Of a stretch of DNA of 64,000 bases, positions 63,181-64,000 are shown piece by piece. Under the pieces are notes generated by a model, which did no database searches, was not told the origin of the DNA, and saw only the letters and a list, made by a program, of their open reading frames with translations. Within the stretch, counting starts at the first letter, position 1. Each line of letters begins with the position of its first letter. A program made the translations under genes and the position numbers. Origin of the DNA: Sutcliffiella horikoshii (GTDB lineage: Bacteria > Bacillota > Bacilli > Bacillales > Bacillaceae_I); NCBI RefSeq assembly GCF_019931755.1, contig NZ_CP082918.1:228001-292000 (forward strand), read 5' to 3'.

Positions 63181-63489
63181 ATGAATATGGACATTCAGAT
63201 AAAAGAAGATTTAAATCAGACGCTTGTCGTCCTAGAAGGGGAAATAGATGCCTATACCGCACCAAAGGTAAAGGAAAAGGTTGCCCCTCTATTAGAAGGC
63301 TTTACTGGAGAGCTAGTATTTGATTTATCTAGTGTTAATTATATGGACAGCACAGGCTTAGGGATGTTTGTAGGTTTCTTTAAAACCGTAAAGGCAAACA
63401 ACGGTGTCTTTCGTCTGGTAGGGTTATCGGATCGTTTAAAGAGATTGTTTGATATTACAGGTTTAGCGGGAATCATGGAAATAAAATAG
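63181..63489 (+). CDS. rsbV: Anti-anti-sigma factor RsbV
   Basis: A 102-residue STAS protein. The phosphorylated serine is in VNYMDSTGLGMFVGFF near 58. When dephosphorylated it binds RsbW and releases SigB. GAGGTGA lies before the ATG; a second ATG two codons on is possible. First gene behind the SigB promoter. Confidence 0.94.
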   Translation: MNMDIQIKEDLNQTLVVLEGEIDAYTAPKVKEKVAPLLEGFTGELVFDLSSVNYMDSTGLGMFVGFFKTVKANNGVFRLVGLSDRLKRLFDITGLAGIMEIK

Positions 63490-63537
63490 GCTGCATGCAG
63501 CAGTTGCTAAATAAGTTCACTTAAAGGTGGGGGAACA

Positions 63538-64000
63538 ATGAACCGGGCTTATGACTATATAGAAATGTCTTTTCCGGCGAAAGCAGAGTATGTAGGAGTT
63601 ATCCGACTTACTTTGTCCGGAATTGCAAATCGTATGGGCTTTTCATACGATGAAATTGAAGATATCAAAATCGCATTAAGTGAAGCTTGTACCAATGCGG
63701 TCGAGCACGCTTATAAGCAAGATGAAAAAGGTAATATTCGAATCGGATTCGGTATTTACAAAGACCGACTCGAGTTAGTTGTAGCTGACAATGGACAAAG
63801 CTTTGATTTCGACAAAGTAAGGGAAGAATTAGGTCCATACACCGAGTCGCAACCAGTAGAAACTTTGCCAGAAGGAGGGTTAGGATTATTCTTAATCCAA
63901 ACGCTGATGGATGATGTGAAGGTGCACAGCAATCAAGGCGTTACTGTCTTCATGACAAAGTATGTACAAGGAGAGCAGGTGGAAAGGGATGCGGAATCAA
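63538..64000 (+). CDS. rsbW: Anti-sigma-B kinase RsbW, 3' end outside window
   Basis: The first 154 codons of a GHKL-type kinase that binds SigB and phosphorylates RsbV: SFPAKAEYVGVIRLTLSG at the N-terminus, N-box LSEACTNAVEHAY near 48, VVADNGQSFDFDKV near 80, and GGLGLFLIQTLMDDV near 115. GGTGGGGG lies before the ATG. The gene continues past the right edge, where sigB should follow. Confidence 0.93.
   Translation, partial: MNRAYDYIEMSFPAKAEYVGVIRLTLSGIANRMGFSYDEIEDIKIALSEACTNAVEHAYKQDEKGNIRIGFGIYKDRLELVVADNGQSFDFDKVREELGPYTESQPVETLPEGGLGLFLIQTLMDDVKVHSNQGVTVFMTKYVQGEQVERDAES

Noticed and set aside
1..64000. Prophage, defence island, tRNA or rRNA genes
   Set aside because: No integrase, phage structural, restriction or abortive-infection genes and no tRNA-like cloverleaf or rRNA sequence were recognised; the only toxin-antitoxin pair is the core ndoAI-ndoA.

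Overview
The window looks like chromosome from a low-to-mid-GC Gram-positive endospore former of the Bacillaceae. The evidence is TTG/GTG starts behind AGGAGG-type ribosome binding sites, Bacillus-type regulation (S-box, Rex, Fur, BirA and CsoR sites, SigB promoters), and a gene order from cshA through ydbS-ydbT, rhomboid, acpS, ydcC, alr and ndoAI-ndoA to rsbRA-S-T-U-V-W that matches the Bacillus subtilis dal/sigB region. No rRNA or tRNA gene was seen. Species cannot be fixed from the sequence alone; a Bacillus cohnii/horikoshii-like (Sutcliffiella) organism is a guess.

1-3.6 kb: a DUF4179 anti-sigma-like protein cut by the left edge, a four-LysM membrane or secreted protein and an unknown three-helix membrane protein. 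A four-copy palindromic site array with about 56-bp period follows. 3.65-11.5 kb (minus): metI-metC-yitJ-metH, a complete overlapping methionine operon under one SAM riboswitch. 11.7-15.3 kb: cydDC behind a Rex operator. 15.4-18.7 kb (minus): a two-component system with two PepSY proteins (ykoGHIJ-like). 18.8-25.8 kb: a Fur-boxed ABC exporter, a YflT stress protein, a Rieske/FAD oxidoreductase, a secreted LVIVD-repeat protein and Mn-dependent pyrophosphatase.

25.9-30.5 kb: an ABC importer operon (lipoprotein, two permeases, ATPase) ending in a CDP-alcohol phosphatidyltransferase, recalling E. coli ynjBCD-F. 30.6-32.9 kb: small stress genes (two lmo0937-type peptides, CsbD, a KGG protein) and an SDR. 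33.0-34.8 kb: 52-bp tandem repeats interrupted by an IS3-family (IS150-type) element with a frameshift site and a 4-bp target duplication. 34.9-40.1 kb: a YciI-like protein, bioB with a BirA-type operator, helD behind an apparent transcription attenuator, and a TVP38-family membrane protein. 40.1-44.8 kb: a copper locus (csoR, copZ, copA, a His-rich anchored protein, a siroheme-reductase-like half protein). 44.9-50.3 kb: a secreted beta-propeller protein, ddl and murF. 50.5-64 kb: cshA, uvsE, then the alr/ndoA/SigB-control block; rsbW is cut by the right edge.

Several repeat families occupy intergenic space: eight copies of an imperfectly palindromic element of about 100-135 bp, 21-bp repeats near 22.9 kb, and two unrelated 52-bp tandem arrays at 33.0 and 52.2 kb. 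The most interesting items for follow-up are the site array at 3.43-3.61 kb, the ynj-like transporter/phosphatidyltransferase operon, the helD leader, the structured palindrome inside the IS, and the expanded copper locus.
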